From: Actinomycetota bacterium
GTDB lineage: Bacteria; Actinomycetota; UBA4738; HRBIN12
Length of the DNA stretch: 64,000 bases
Reading direction: 5' to 3'
Assembly (NCBI GenBank): GCA_040881665.1
Contig: JBBECT010000004.1
Coordinates: 754,303 to 818,302, forward strand
The translations under genes and the position numbers were made by a program. Below, in pieces: positions 50,535-58,632 of the stretch (within the stretch, counting starts at the first letter, position 1; every line of letters begins with the position of its first letter). Under the pieces are notes generated by a model. That model saw only the letters and a program-made list of their open reading frames with translations, searched no databases and had not been told where the DNA came from.

Positions 50535-52069
50535 CGCCCGATCCGCATGCCCGGCGGCGGGGGGCGGCAGCCTCGCACCATCGCCGCGCGCTCGGTCCGC
50601 AGCTGCTCGACGTAGGCGGGATCGTCGGCAAGGTTCTCGAGCTGGAACGGATCGAGCTGGAGGTCGTAGAGCTCCTCCTCGCCGGTGACGTAGCGGACGT
50701 AGACCCAGCGCTCACCGTGGACGCCGCAGTAGGTCGGCACGCGGGGCCTGAGTCCGATCTCGGGGCCGAGGTGCTCGACCACGAAGCGCTCGCGCCAGGC
50801 CGGCGCCTCTCCGCGCAGCAGGGGCAGCAGGCTCGCACCGTCGTCGCCCTCAAGTCGCAACCCCGCCGCCTCGGCGAACGTCGCGGCGAAGTCGATGTTG
50901 AGCGCGAGGCGGTCCTCCCGGCTCGCCGGGTCGGCGACGGCAGCGTCGTAGCGGACCACGAGCGGGATCCGGATCGCCTCCTCGTAGGGGGCGAGCTTCG
51001 TGCGGAGCCGGTGCTCGCCCCAGAACAGCCCGTTGTCGGAGGCGAACACGATCAGGCTCTCCTCGAGCTCACCTTGGCGATCGATCGCGGCGACGATCCT
51101 TCCGACCATCTCGTCGACCGACAGCAGTGTCTGCATGTTCTTGCGTTGGCGACCGTCGACGTGTTCGGCGATGCCTTGCTCGTTCAGCGGGCGCTGGCGC
51201 TGCACCCACCGCGGCTTGTCCGAGACGTCCTCCTCGTTGAAGTTGGGCGGGCGATGCGGCTGCAGTCCCGAGAGGAAGTCCTTCGCATGCTCGGGCGCGG
51301 GGATCGTCGGCGAGTGCGGCGTCGGGACGGCAAGGTAGAGGAAGAGCGGCCGCTCACGGGTCGTTCGGATCAACTCGAGCGAGCGCCGTTCGAGGACGTC
51401 GAGCGAGTACGAGGGTTCGTCGCCGCCGAATCGCTGTTCGTGTCCGTTGTTCGAGACGTCGAAACCGCGGTACGAACCGCCGAAGCCCTCGCTCGATCCC
51501 GTCAGGAACGCGAACCATTCGTCCCACCCGGGCGGAACGACGCTCGGGTCCTCGTAGCCGTTCAGGTACTTGCCGACCAGAGCGGTCCGGTACCCCGCGT
51601 CCTGCAGCCAGGTCGCGACCGTCGAGCGCGGATCGAACGACGGATACCCGCCGTGCGGCGGCGTGTTCCGCCACACGTTCGTGTGGTGGGAATACAGCCC
51701 CGTGAGGATGCTCGCCCGGCTCGGACAGCACAGCGGATTGACGACGTACGCGTTCGAGAACGTGACGCCCGGGGCACCCAGGCGCTGCTGCACCGCCGCC
51801 ATCGCCCAGAGCGAATCCCAGCGCTGGTCGTCGGTGAGGATCAGGATGATGTTCTTCGCGGGTTCACCGCTCGCGGCGGGGTCGGCAACGGCGCGTGGGT
51901 GGCCTGGCCGTGTCGGCGTGCGCGGCGGCGGATCGCTCGGCGCGGCGGGGTCCGAGACCGTGGGGTCGGCGGCCGCGGGCGGTCGTGGGTCCGACGTCGG
52001 TGAGCACGCCGAGGCCGCGCCTGCGGCCAGCAGCAGTGAGAGAGCCAGGGCGGGGAAGCGGCGACCCAT
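50531..52069 (-). CDS. Secreted sulfatase, copy 2
   Basis: A 512-residue exported sulfatase. The signal (residues 1–22, LLLAAGAASAC) may be a lipobox, making it a lipoprotein. A Pro-rich linker runs to residue 70. The metal site is LILTDDQRWDS, the formylglycine cysteine is Cys115 in LCCPSRASILTGLYSHH, and the second metal pair is FASDNGLFWGEH. The protein matches the one at 39478 along its whole length (for example LAPYEEAIRIPLVVRYDA and LALNIDFAATFAEAAGL), so the two are paralogues. The substrate is probably a sulfated sugar polymer; not proven. Confidence 0.92.
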   Translation of the reverse strand: MGRRFPALALSLLLAAGAASACSPTSDPRPPAAADPTVSDPAAPSDPPPRTPTRPGHPRAVADPAASGEPAKNIILILTDDQRWDSLWAMAAVQQRLGAPGVTFSNAYVVNPLCCPSRASILTGLYSHHTNVWRNTPPHGGYPSFDPRSTVATWLQDAGYRTALVGKYLNGYEDPSVVPPGWDEWFAFLTGSSEGFGGSYRGFDVSNNGHEQRFGGDEPSYSLDVLERRSLELIRTTRERPLFLYLAVPTPHSPTIPAPEHAKDFLSGLQPHRPPNFNEEDVSDKPRWVQRQRPLNEQGIAEHVDGRQRKNMQTLLSVDEMVGRIVAAIDRQGELEESLIVFASDNGLFWGEHRLRTKLAPYEEAIRIPLVVRYDAAVADPASREDRLALNIDFAATFAEAAGLRLEGDDGASLLPLLRGEAPAWRERFVVEHLGPEIGLRPRVPTYCGVHGERWVYVRYVTGEEELYDLQLDPFQLENLADDPAYVEQLRTERAAMVRGCRPPPPGMRIGR

Positions 52070-52201
52070 CGGTCCCGTGAGGCTACTCCCGCTGCCCTGT
52101 CCGGGAACGAAGGCCGGTCGCCCGCGTGGGGTTGCGCCCTCGAGAGAGGGCCGTCACGCTGGAGCGGTCCGAGCAGGCGGCATCGAGCGAGGGGGAGAGC
52201 C

Positions 52202-52561
52202 GTGCTGAAGGAATTCCGCGAGTTCATCATGAAGGGCAACCTGATCGAGCTGGCCACGGCGTTCATCCTCGGCCTGGCGTTCGCCGCCGTCGTGACCGCG
52301 TTCACGGGGGTCGTCCTCGATTCGATCGCGTACGTCCTCGGCGGTGACGTCTCGTTCGAGCAGCTCGCCGTGCATCGGGACGGTCAGCCGGTGATCTTCT
52401 ACGGGCTCTTCATCACGGCCCTCGTTCAGTTCGTGTTGATCGCGTTCGTGCTGTTCCTCGTCGTCAAGGCCTACAACCGGTTCCGCAAGGAAACGCCTGG
52501 GGTGACGCCCGAGGAGGTCCTGGTGCTGCGCGAGATCCGCGACGAGCTGAAGCGGCGCTAG
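52202..52561 (+). CDS. mscL: Large-conductance mechanosensitive channel
   Basis: A 119-residue MscL: an amphipathic N-terminal helix LKEFREFIMKGNLIELATAF, a pore helix with VLGLAFAAVVTAF-like packing, a short periplasmic loop (VHRDGQPVIFYG), the second helix ALVQFVLIAFVLFLVVKAYN, and a C-terminal charged helix VLREIRDELKRR. It forms a homopentamer in the inner membrane and opens under osmotic downshift. The length is slightly below the usual 130–150, as is common in actinobacteria. GTG start. It overlaps the convergent monooxygenase-like gene by four bases. Confidence 0.95.
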   Translation: MLKEFREFIMKGNLIELATAFILGLAFAAVVTAFTGVVLDSIAYVLGGDVSFEQLAVHRDGQPVIFYGLFITALVQFVLIAFVLFLVVKAYNRFRKETPGVTPEEVLVLREIRDELKRR

Positions 52562-52881
52562 CCCGTCGGTGCGAGCGCCGGCGTCGTGACGATCTCCCAG
52601 TGCTCGAGCGTGGGGGTCTTCTCCAGCAGGAACTCGTCGTCCTGGGGGAAATAGCGCGCGATCTCCGGGCGCTGTCCCGCGAAGGCTTTGACGGCCTCCA
52701 TCGAATCCCAGAGCGAGAGCACGCCGAAATGTGCGACCCCGCGATCGACGCGCCGGAGCACGAAGACGCCTCGGTTGCCGGGCGTCGATGAGAGCTCTGC
52801 GACTCCCGACCGGTCGAGGTAGTCCGCGTAGGCCTCGGCGTCGAGGGCGCCCGTCCGTCCGAACCACATGCGTGCGATCAC
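52558..52881 (-). CDS. ABM/dimeric alpha-beta barrel protein
   Basis: A 107-residue protein of the antibiotic-biosynthesis-monooxygenase-like ferredoxin fold: IARMWFGRTGALDAEAYADY, then a strand GVFVLRRVDRGVAHFGVLSL followed by WDSMEAVKAFAG, and ARYFPQDDEFLLEKTPTLEH. These proteins often dimerise and may bind haem or act on quinones; no function can be assigned here. GTG start. It is upstream-adjacent to the small gene at 52888 in the same direction (six bases apart), so the two form one transcript from the promoter near 53190. Confidence 0.85.
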   Translation of the reverse strand: MIARMWFGRTGALDAEAYADYLDRSGVAELSSTPGNRGVFVLRRVDRGVAHFGVLSLWDSMEAVKAFAGQRPEIARYFPQDDEFLLEKTPTLEHWEIVTTPALAPTG

Positions 52882-52887
52882 GCTCTC

Positions 52888-53073
52888 TCACCGCCCCTTC
52901 GAGGCCGGGTCCGCGATCCGCAACGCGACCAGCGCCCCCGCGAGCCGCTTCGACACGACCACCGTTCGCCGCCGGCCGCGATGAACCTGCTCGGCGAGGC
53001 GGCGTGCCTCGGCCGCGTGATGGAGCTCGTCGTCCTTGGTCCGTGCCATCTCTGGGTTCGCGTTCGGCCACAT
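52888..53073 (-). CDS. Small conserved-looking basic protein
   Basis: A 61-residue protein starting MWPNANPEMARTKDDELHHA, helical and basic in the second half (RRTVVVSKRLAGALVALRIA). It has a strong ribosome site, GGAAGGAGAGG, six bases before the ATG, and a near-consensus promoter upstream (TTGACA at 53211–53206, 18-base spacer, TAACTT at 53187–53182). These support a real gene even though no family is recognised. It is divergent from a CGNR-type zinc protein across shared CACCGGTG palindromes. Confidence 0.55.
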   Translation of the reverse strand: MWPNANPEMARTKDDELHHAAEARRLAEQVHRGRRRTVVVSKRLAGALVALRIADPASKGR

Positions 53074-53170
53074 CGCCGACCTCTCCTTCCGATCCGAGCT
53101 GTTGGATCCATCGCCTCGGCATCAGCTTGGCCACCTCCCGCGACACGCCCGTGCGGCGTATCCACGACCT

Positions 53171-53227
53171 CACCGGTGTTCAAGTTACACCGGTGACGAG
53201 TCACCTGTCAACCCGTATACTGGTGAC
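53171..53227. promoter_or_regulatory. Divergent promoters with CACCGGTG operator repeats
   Basis: Perfect palindromes CACCGGTG are at 53171–53178 and 53188–53195, with related CACCTGTC (53202–53209) and TACTGGTG (53218–53225) further on, roughly every 14–17 bases. The second palindrome fills part of the spacer of the minus-strand promoter TTGACA-N18-TAACTT. On the plus strand, TATACT (53216–53221) is a -10 that would start transcription at about the ATG of 53231, so that mRNA would be leaderless. Confidence 0.6.
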
Positions 53228-53230
53228 GTC

Positions 53231-53863
53231 ATGAGCACGGGAACGACCGACCCGACCAGCTCTCCGGAGCGACGCCCTCCCGCGCCGCCGCGTCTCGAAC
53301 TGTTGCGGCGCTTCGTGAACACGCGCAACGTCGAGGAGGCCACCGATCGTCTCGACGACGTTCCCGGGCTGATCGCCTGGCTCGGGGAGGAGGGGTTCCC
53401 TCGGTCCGATCACCTCTCCCGTGCTGACCTGAACCGCGTCCGAGCGGTCCGCGAGGCGCTCCGCGCCGTCGCGCTCGCCAACAACGAGGGTGGCCGCGAT
53501 CCCGAGGCAGAGGCGACGATGGACGAGGCGGCCCACCGCGCGGGTCTCACGATCCGGTTCCGCGACGGGGGGTCGGTCGTCGAGCCCGAACGTGCGGGCG
53601 TGGACGCAGCGATCGGATCCTTGCTGGCGATCGTGCACGACGCGATGCGCGACGGCACCTGGTCGCGGTTCAAGGCGTGCCGCTCCGACGAGTGTCAGTG
53701 GGCGTTCTACGACTCGTCACGCAACCGCGGTGGCCACTGGTGCACGATGGCGGTGTGCGGCAGCCGCATGAAGGCGCGCGCGTACCGCGACCGCAACGCG
53801 AAGAGCCGGCCGCAGCGGACCGGCTCTTCGGGGAGAGAACGCGGAGCGGCTCAGAGGTCGTAG
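53231..53863 (+). CDS. ABATE/CGNR-type zinc-finger protein (putative regulator)
   Basis: A 210-residue protein. An N-terminal ABATE-like stress domain has [20 protein letters not shown], then [21 protein letters not shown]-terminal CGNR-type zinc finger (about 150–190) has [20 protein letters not shown] followed by [20 protein letters not shown]; all four Cys are present and the motif reads CGSR instead of CGNR. Family members are taken to be DNA-binding regulators. It has no ribosome site and a -10 about 10 bases before the ATG, so it is probably leaderless. CACCGGTG palindromes upstream suggest autoregulation. Its end overlaps the glnA1-type gene by 13 bases, tail to tail. Confidence 0.85.
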   Translation: MSTGTTDPTSSPERRPPAPPRLELLRRFVNTRNVEEATDRLDDVPGLIAWLGEEGFPRSDHLSRADLNRVRAVREALRAVALANNEGGRDPEAEATMDEAAHRAGLTIRFRDGGSVVEPERAGVDAAIGSLLAIVHDAMRDGTWSRFKACRSDECQWAFYDSSRNRGGHWCTMAVCGSRMKARAYRDRNAKSRPQRTGSSGRERGAAQRS

Positions 53864-55272
53864 TACAGGAAGAACTCCCAGGGGTGGGGTCGCAACCGCA
53901 CCGGGTCGAGCTCGTGCTCGCGCTTGTACTCGATCCATGTGTCGATCACGTCCTGGGTGAAGACTCCTCCCTCGAGGAGGAACGAGTGGTCGGCCTCGAG
54001 CGCGTCGAGCACTTCCTCCAGGGACCCGGGGACCTGCTTGACGCCCGCCTTCTCCTCCGGCGGCAGGTCGTACAGATCCTTGTCCATCGGCTCGGGCGGT
54101 TCGATCTTGTTCTTGATGCCGTCCAGCCCCGCCATCAACATCGCCGGGAATGCCAGGTAGGGGTTGCAGGTCGGGTCGGGCGTGCGGAACTCCAGCCGTT
54201 TCTGCGCCGGCGTCTTGGAGAACACGGGGATCCGGATGCACGCGCTCCGGTTCCGCTGGCTGTACACGAGGTTGATCGGTGCCTCGTACCCGGGCACCAG
54301 CCGGCGATAGCTGTTCGTCGTCGGGTTCGTGAACGCCAGCAGCGACGGTGCGTGCTGCAGGAGCCCCCCGATGTACCAGCGCGCGGTGTCGCTGATCCCC
54401 GCATAGCCGACCTCGTCCCAGAACAGGTTCTCGTCGTCCTTCCACAGGCTCTGGTGGGTGTGCATCCCCGAACCGTTGTCCTGGAAGAGTGGCTTGGGCA
54501 TGAACGTGACGGTCTTGCCGGCCTGGCGAGCCGTGTTCTTGACGACGTACTTGTACTTCATCACGTTGTCGGCCGTGGCGAGCAACGGTCCGTAGCGCAT
54601 GTCGATCTCGGCCTGACCGGCGGTACCGACCTCGTGGTGGTGGACCTCGATGTCGATCCCCGTCTTCTCGAGGTTGATCACCATCTCCGACCGCAGGTCC
54701 TGGTAGTGATCCATGGGAGGCAGGGGGAAGTAGCCTTCCTTGGAGCGCACCTTGTAGCCGAGGTTGCGTCCGCCCTCGTCGGCGCCGGAGTTCCAGACGC
54801 CTTCGAGCGCATCGATGTGGTAGTAGCCCTCGTGCTGGTTCTGGTCGAACCGGATCGAGTCGAAGATGTAGAACTCGGCTTCGGGTCCCCAGTACGAGAT
54901 GTCGGCGATGCCGGTCTGTTGCAGGTACAGCTCCGCCTTCTTCGCGATGCCGCGCGGGTCGCGCGAGTACATCTCGCCGGTGACCGGGTCTTTCACGAAG
55001 CAGTTGATGTTCAGGGTCGTGTGCTGGGTGAACGGATCGAGCCAGGCGGAGTCGGGGTCGGCCACCAGGAGCATGTCGGATTCCTGGATCTCCTGGAATC
55101 CGCGGATCGATGAGCCGTCGAACCCGATCCCGTCCTCGAACAGATCCTCGCGGAGCTCTTTCGCGGGGATCGAGAAGTGCTGCATCAGTCCCGGCAGGTC
55201 GCAGAACCGCAGATCGACGATCTCGGCTCCGGCGTCCTTCGCCATGGACAGGACGTCTTTCGGCGTGGCCAT
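53851..55272 (-). CDS. glnA: Glutamine synthetase type I, beta-like (adenylylated form)
   Basis: A 473-residue dodecameric glutamine synthetase that makes glutamine from glutamate, ammonia and ATP. It has [20 protein letters not shown], the metal/ATP motifs [12 protein letters not shown] and [12 protein letters not shown]-like ([11 protein letters not shown]), [17 protein letters not shown], and [14 protein letters not shown]. The adenylylation loop [12 protein letters not shown] is intact, with Tyr near residue 401. The length is typical of GSI-beta (about 470). It is the expected GlnE substrate. The promoter carries a GlnR-like box (n6-spaced GTTAC/TTAAC/GAAAC) and a -10 TAGGCT. The main housekeeping enzyme of the pair. 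Confidence 0.96.
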   Translation of the reverse strand: MATPKDVLSMAKDAGAEIVDLRFCDLPGLMQHFSIPAKELREDLFEDGIGFDGSSIRGFQEIQESDMLLVADPDSAWLDPFTQHTTLNINCFVKDPVTGEMYSRDPRGIAKKAELYLQQTGIADISYWGPEAEFYIFDSIRFDQNQHEGYYHIDALEGVWNSGADEGGRNLGYKVRSKEGYFPLPPMDHYQDLRSEMVINLEKTGIDIEVHHHEVGTAGQAEIDMRYGPLLATADNVMKYKYVVKNTARQAGKTVTFMPKPLFQDNGSGMHTHQSLWKDDENLFWDEVGYAGISDTARWYIGGLLQHAPSLLAFTNPTTNSYRRLVPGYEAPINLVYSQRNRSACIRIPVFSKTPAQKRLEFRTPDPTCNPYLAFPAMLMAGLDGIKNKIEPPEPMDKDLYDLPPEEKAGVKQVPGSLEEVLDALEADHSFLLEGGVFTQDVIDTWIEYKREHELDPVRLRPHPWEFFLYYDL

Positions 55273-55308
55273 GCCCGTCTTCCCCCTTCGTGTCGACCGA
55301 ACGGTCCG

Positions 55309-55362
55309 AGCCTAGTCGCGCCGCAGTCCCGGGGTGTTTCCGGGCTGTTAACAGCTCGTAAC
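55309..55362 (-). promoter_or_regulatory. glnA promoter with GlnR-like box
   Basis: On the minus strand GTTAC (55362–55358), six bases, TTAAC (55351–55347), six bases, GAAAC (55340–55336). The 11-base period and the sequences match the GlnR consensus gTnAc-n6-GaAAc. The GAAAC element overlaps the expected -35 position, and TAGGCT (55314–55309) is a -10. This puts glnA under GlnR-type nitrogen control. Confidence 0.6.
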
Positions 55363-55376
55363 GCTCGGGGGAAGGG

Positions 55377-55409
55377 CCGCCCCGGGAGGGTGGAGGCCTC
55401 CCGGGGCGG
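55377..55409 (-). terminator. 13-bp GC hairpin before glnA promoter
   Basis: CCGCCCCGGGAGG and CCTCCCGGGGCGG pair perfectly around a seven-base loop. It follows the small membrane-protein gene (ending 55465) on the minus strand and lies just upstream of the glnA promoter, so it should isolate the two transcripts. Confidence 0.65.
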
Positions 55410-55464
55410 TCGTGCCGGCGCTGAGGTTTCCTCCGCGTTCTAAGTCATCACGGGGGGAGCTGGA

Positions 55465-55623
55465 TCAGCGCCGGCGTCGCCGTCCGGACGACTGGGGGGA
55501 GGTACCGGACGGCGAGGGGAACAGATGCAGGATCGGGTGCATCAAGGCGTGGCCGATCCGGAGGAGGGCGATGGCCGTCAGCACGAAGGCTGCAGAGCTG
55601 AGCACCGCGTTCGCTCCTGCCAT
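55465..55623 (-). CDS. Small membrane protein
   Basis: A 52-residue protein starting MAGANAVLSSAAFVLTAIAL. One hydrophobic helix (about residues 6–24) is followed by RIGHALMHPILHLFPSPS and a basic RRRRR tail. GGAGGAG lies five bases before the ATG, which strongly supports translation. A hairpin terminator follows. No family is recognised; its size and His-containing helix do not resemble a known toxin. It sits between the glnA promoter and the GlnR-like regulator. Confidence 0.6.
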   Translation of the reverse strand: MAGANAVLSSAAFVLTAIALLRIGHALMHPILHLFPSPSGTSPQSSGRRRRR

Positions 55624-55739
55624 GTCGTCTCCTCCTCCGGTCGGTCCGTGGATCCTCCGCACGGTCTGTATCGGGATTCGGGCCGCTCCGCGCGCAGAGC
55701 ACCTATCGGCCATCTTGCGATGACACCGAATGACTAGGA

Positions 55740-55850
55740 GCACCCGAGTGGGGGAGGCCGCCGGGCGCGCCCGGCCTCGGACGGGGGGCCGGGGCCCGGC
55801 CCCGGCGGGTGGGGCCGCTCGACGGGTTCCCCGGAGGACCGCGGCACGAT
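55740..55850. other. GC-rich inverted-repeat region downstream of GlnR-like gene
   Basis: The 250 bases between the GlnR-like gene and the small membrane protein contain nested GC inverted repeats (GAGGCCGCCGGGCGCGCCCG near 55766 and CCGGGGCCCGGCCCCGG near 55790). They probably terminate the regulator transcript. I see no coding potential. Confidence 0.4.
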
Positions 55851-55871
55851 CCGACCAGGTGGCTGCCCTCG

Positions 55872-56540
55872 TCAGCTCTCCTCGGGCACGACCGCCCGGT
55901 AGCCCACGCCGCGGACCGTTCCGATCAGCTGCTCGTGTTCGGGGCCCAACTTGCTGCGCAGACGCCGGACGTGCACGTCGACGGTGCGGGTCCCTCCGTA
56001 GAAGTCGTAGCCCCACACCTCTCGGAGCAGCGCCGGCCGGGTGAACACGCGACCCGGCCGTTCGGCCAGGAACCGAAGGAGCTCGAACTCCTTGTAGGTG
56101 AGGTCCAACGGCCGGGTGGCGAGGGTCACGCGGTATGAGTCCAGGTCGAGGGCGAGCGGCCCGAGGTGGAGCACGCTCCCCCCGGCCGCGCCGTGGCGCC
56201 GTCGGAGCATCGTCAGGCGCAGGCGGATCTCGGCCGCGGGTGCACCCGGGAACAGCAGCTCCTCGGCGACCTCGTCCCAGGAGAAGCGTTCGAGGTCGGC
56301 CCGCTCGACGATCGCGATCGCGGGGACGCGTGCGTCGCGATCTCGGAGCATCCGCAGCAGGTGATGGCCCTGGCCGGGGTTCTCCGCGGCGTCGATGAAC
56401 AGGGCGTCCGGCCCGAGGGCCAACGCGTGCTCGAGCCCCGCGGCGCTCAGTTCCTCGTGCTTGGGGTCGGCCACGGGCGCGGCGAGCGCAGGTAAGGCCT
56501 CGTCGGGTGTTCGATCGGACAGGAGCACGTAGATAGCCAT
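55872..56540 (-). CDS. GlnR-like OmpR-family transcriptional regulator
   Basis: A 222-residue orphan response-regulator-type protein. The N-terminal half is a degenerate receiver (GPDALFIDAAENPGQGHHLL near residue 45, without the usual acidic triad), as in actinobacterial GlnR. The C-terminal winged helix (about 125–220) has LDLTYKEFELLRFLAERPGR and a recognition segment GGTRTVDVHVRRLRSKLGP, ending IGTVRGVGYRAV. No histidine kinase is nearby. GlnR activates or represses nitrogen genes including glnA. The location 600 bases from glnA and the GlnR-like boxes at glnA and glnE support that identity, but other OmpR-type roles remain possible. Confidence 0.7.
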   Translation of the reverse strand: MAIYVLLSDRTPDEALPALAAPVADPKHEELSAAGLEHALALGPDALFIDAAENPGQGHHLLRMLRDRDARVPAIAIVERADLERFSWDEVAEELLFPGAPAAEIRLRLTMLRRRHGAAGGSVLHLGPLALDLDSYRVTLATRPLDLTYKEFELLRFLAERPGRVFTRPALLREVWGYDFYGGTRTVDVHVRRLRSKLGPEHEQLIGTVRGVGYRAVVPEES

Positions 56541-56586
56541 GGAGCCTCCCGCATCCGAGCCTAGCAGCGGGCGCTACGCTGGGCGC

Positions 56587-57414
56587 ATGGTCACGCTCCA
56601 GGCGCTCTTGTCGCACCGTTGGAACGTGCCCGCTCGTCCGTTCACCGTGCTCGCGGCCGACGGCACGAAGATCGCCGGTACGCGGATCGGTGACCCCAGC
56701 CGGGAACGCTCGGCGCTCGTGCTCTGTCACGGGCTGATGGGATGGCACCGCAAGCCACGGATCGCGCGGTTCGCCGAGGAGCTGTCGCGCTGGTGCACGG
56801 TGTACCTGCCCGACCTGCGCGGACACGGGGCGAGCGGAGGGACGTCCAGCTACGGCGTCGAGGAGATCGAGGACGTCGACGTGGTCGTCGGACTCGCGCG
56901 GGACGAGGGCCATGTTCGGGTAGCGACGGTCGGGACGTCGATGGGGGCGATCGCGGTCCTGCGTCACGCCGGTCTGCTCGGCGGGGTCGACGCGGTCGTG
57001 TCGATCTCCTCGCTCGCCCGGTGGGGGCCGCATGACGCCGATCCCCGCCGCGCGGAGGCGTGGCGCCGCATGCGCCGGGTCACCGACACCGATCGAGGCC
57101 GGACGTGGCTCGCGCGGTACGGGGCGCGGTTGCCGTCGACCTGGAGCTCCGCCGAGTCTCCCGAGGAGGTTGTCGGCAAGATCGCCCCGACCCCCGTGTT
57201 GATCGTGCACGGCAGGGACGACCACCTGTTCGGCGAGGAGGAGGCGATCCGGTTGTTCGAGGCGGCGGGAGAGCCCAAGAAGCTGCTCCTGGCCGACCGT
57301 TTCGGGCACGCGGAGGACGGTCTGACGCCCGCGGTCGCCCGGCGCATCGCCAAGGAGCTCTCGATCGGATGGGGCAGGCCGACCCCGGTCGCCCGGTCGG
57401 GGAGCGGGGCCTGA
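56587..57414 (+). CDS. Alpha/beta hydrolase
   Basis: A 275-residue alpha/beta hydrolase. It shows VLCHGLMGWHRKPRIA (oxyanion strand), YLPDLRGHGASGG, the nucleophile elbow GTSMGAIAVLRHAG (Ser in G-x-S-x-G near residue 122), VLIVHGRDDHLFG (acid Asp) and the catalytic His in FGHAEDG. It is complete and cytosolic. Substrate unknown; esterase/lipase-like. Its stop overlaps the next start by one base (TGATG), so it is translationally coupled to the MoaD/ThiS-like protein. Confidence 0.88.
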   Translation: MVTLQALLSHRWNVPARPFTVLAADGTKIAGTRIGDPSRERSALVLCHGLMGWHRKPRIARFAEELSRWCTVYLPDLRGHGASGGTSSYGVEEIEDVDVVVGLARDEGHVRVATVGTSMGAIAVLRHAGLLGGVDAVVSISSLARWGPHDADPRRAEAWRRMRRVTDTDRGRTWLARYGARLPSTWSSAESPEEVVGKIAPTPVLIVHGRDDHLFGEEEAIRLFEAAGEPKKLLLADRFGHAEDGLTPAVARRIAKELSIGWGRPTPVARSGSGA

Positions 57415-57650
57415 TGCGCGTTCGACTGTTCGCCGCGCTCCGCGAGCTCGCCGGGGCGTCGGTGGTGGAGGTGGACGACGCCGGGACGGTGGCGGAGGTG
57501 CTCGAGGAGCTGGCCGGACGCTTCGGGCCGCGGTTCGCCACGATCGCGTCCGCGGGATCAGTGGTTATCGACGGCGAACGCGTCGACCGGGATCGCTCAC
57601 TCAGCGGGAACGAGGAGATCGCGGTGCTGCCGCCGGTCTCGGGCGGCTGA
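57414..57650 (+). CDS. MoaD/ThiS-family sulfur-carrier protein
   Basis: A 78-residue ubiquitin-fold protein: MRVRLFAALRELAGASVVEV at the start, EVLEELAGRFGPRF in the helix, VVIDGERVDRDRSL, and the C-terminal VLPPVSGG ending in the required Gly-Gly. Such proteins carry thiocarboxylate sulfur for molybdopterin, thiamine or cysteine/homocysteine synthesis. No adenylating partner (MoeB/ThiF) is in the window. Sulfate-assimilation genes lie 1–3 kb away, which makes a cysteine-pathway (CysO-like) role conceivable but unproven. Confidence 0.88.
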   Translation: MRVRLFAALRELAGASVVEVDDAGTVAEVLEELAGRFGPRFATIASAGSVVIDGERVDRDRSLSGNEEIAVLPPVSGG

Positions 57651-57702
57651 GCCGCCCCCGGAACGGATGCCCGAGCGCCCTGCCATACTCGAGCCAGCCC
57701 CT

Positions 57703-58620
57703 ATGCAGCGCATCAACCGTGTCCTGTTGCTCGTGAATCCCGTCGCCCGAACGGTCTCGAAACCGACGCTCGCGGTGATCGAGAAGGCGCTGTCGGCCGA
57801 CTTCAAGCTCGACGTGATCGAAACCGTCGAACGCGGACATGCGACCGAGATCGCGCGGCGCGCGGTCGAAGACGGGATCGAGTTACTGATCGTGTTCTCC
57901 GGCGACGGAACGATCAACGAGGTGGTCAACGGGCTCGCCGGCAGCGAGGTCGCGCTCGGGGCGCTTCCCGGAGGCGCGACGAACATCTTCGTCCGCGCGC
58001 TGCAGCTGCCGACGGATCCGGTCGAGGCGACGGGCGTGCTGATCGGCAAGGCGTTCGGCGGCGAGGTCCGAAAGCTGCATCTGGGTCGCGCGGACGGCCG
58101 GTACTTCGCGGTCAACTGCGGGGCCGGCGTCGATGCCGCGGCGATGAAGCGGCTGGACACGAAGTTCCCGAAGACCCGTTCACGGTTCGAGCGTGCCGCG
58201 TTCCGCGCGGTGGCGGGAGAGCTTATGCTCGGCTACGCCGGACGCGCCGCCGACCTGACGGTACGGATCGACGACGGGGAACCGGTCGAGTCGCTCTCGG
58301 TGATGGTCGGTCGCACGGATCCGTACACCTACTACAAGGGGCGCGGCCTGCACGTGACACCCGACGCGTCGCTCGAGACCGGTCTCGACGTCCTGGCGAT
58401 CCGTCGCCTTCCGCTGCGGCGTATCGCCGCGGTCGGGTGGCAGATCCTTGGCTCCGCGCGCCACGTCCAGGGCAAGGACATCGAGTACGTCCACGACGCA
58501 TCGAGCGTCCAGATCGTCGCGGAGGAGCCGTTCCCGGTTCAGGTCGACGGCGACCTCATGGAGGACCGGCGCCGGCTCGACATCTCCTTGGCGCGTGACG
58601 CGTTATGGGTCGTCGCGTAG
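57703..58620 (+). CDS. Diacylglycerol-kinase-family lipid kinase
   Basis: A 305-residue protein of the DagK/YegS/BmrU catalytic family: VLLLVNPVARTVSKPT at the start, the nucleotide motif IVFSGDGTINEVVNGLAG, ALPGGATNIFVRAL (usual PGGTxNDFAR, here with Ala-Thr-Asn), a VNCGAGVDAAAMKRL block and a C-terminal PFPVQVDGDLME. It phosphorylates diacylglycerol, sphingosine-like or related lipids. The ATG at 57703 is used; CATACT at 57683 could be a -10 giving a leaderless or very short-leader mRNA, and an ATG 12 codons earlier is less likely. Confidence 0.88.
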   Translation: MQRINRVLLLVNPVARTVSKPTLAVIEKALSADFKLDVIETVERGHATEIARRAVEDGIELLIVFSGDGTINEVVNGLAGSEVALGALPGGATNIFVRALQLPTDPVEATGVLIGKAFGGEVRKLHLGRADGRYFAVNCGAGVDAAAMKRLDTKFPKTRSRFERAAFRAVAGELMLGYAGRAADLTVRIDDGEPVESLSVMVGRTDPYTYYKGRGLHVTPDASLETGLDVLAIRRLPLRRIAAVGWQILGSARHVQGKDIEYVHDASSVQIVAEEPFPVQVDGDLMEDRRRLDISLARDALWVVA

Positions 58621-58632
58621 CGCGAACCCGGT

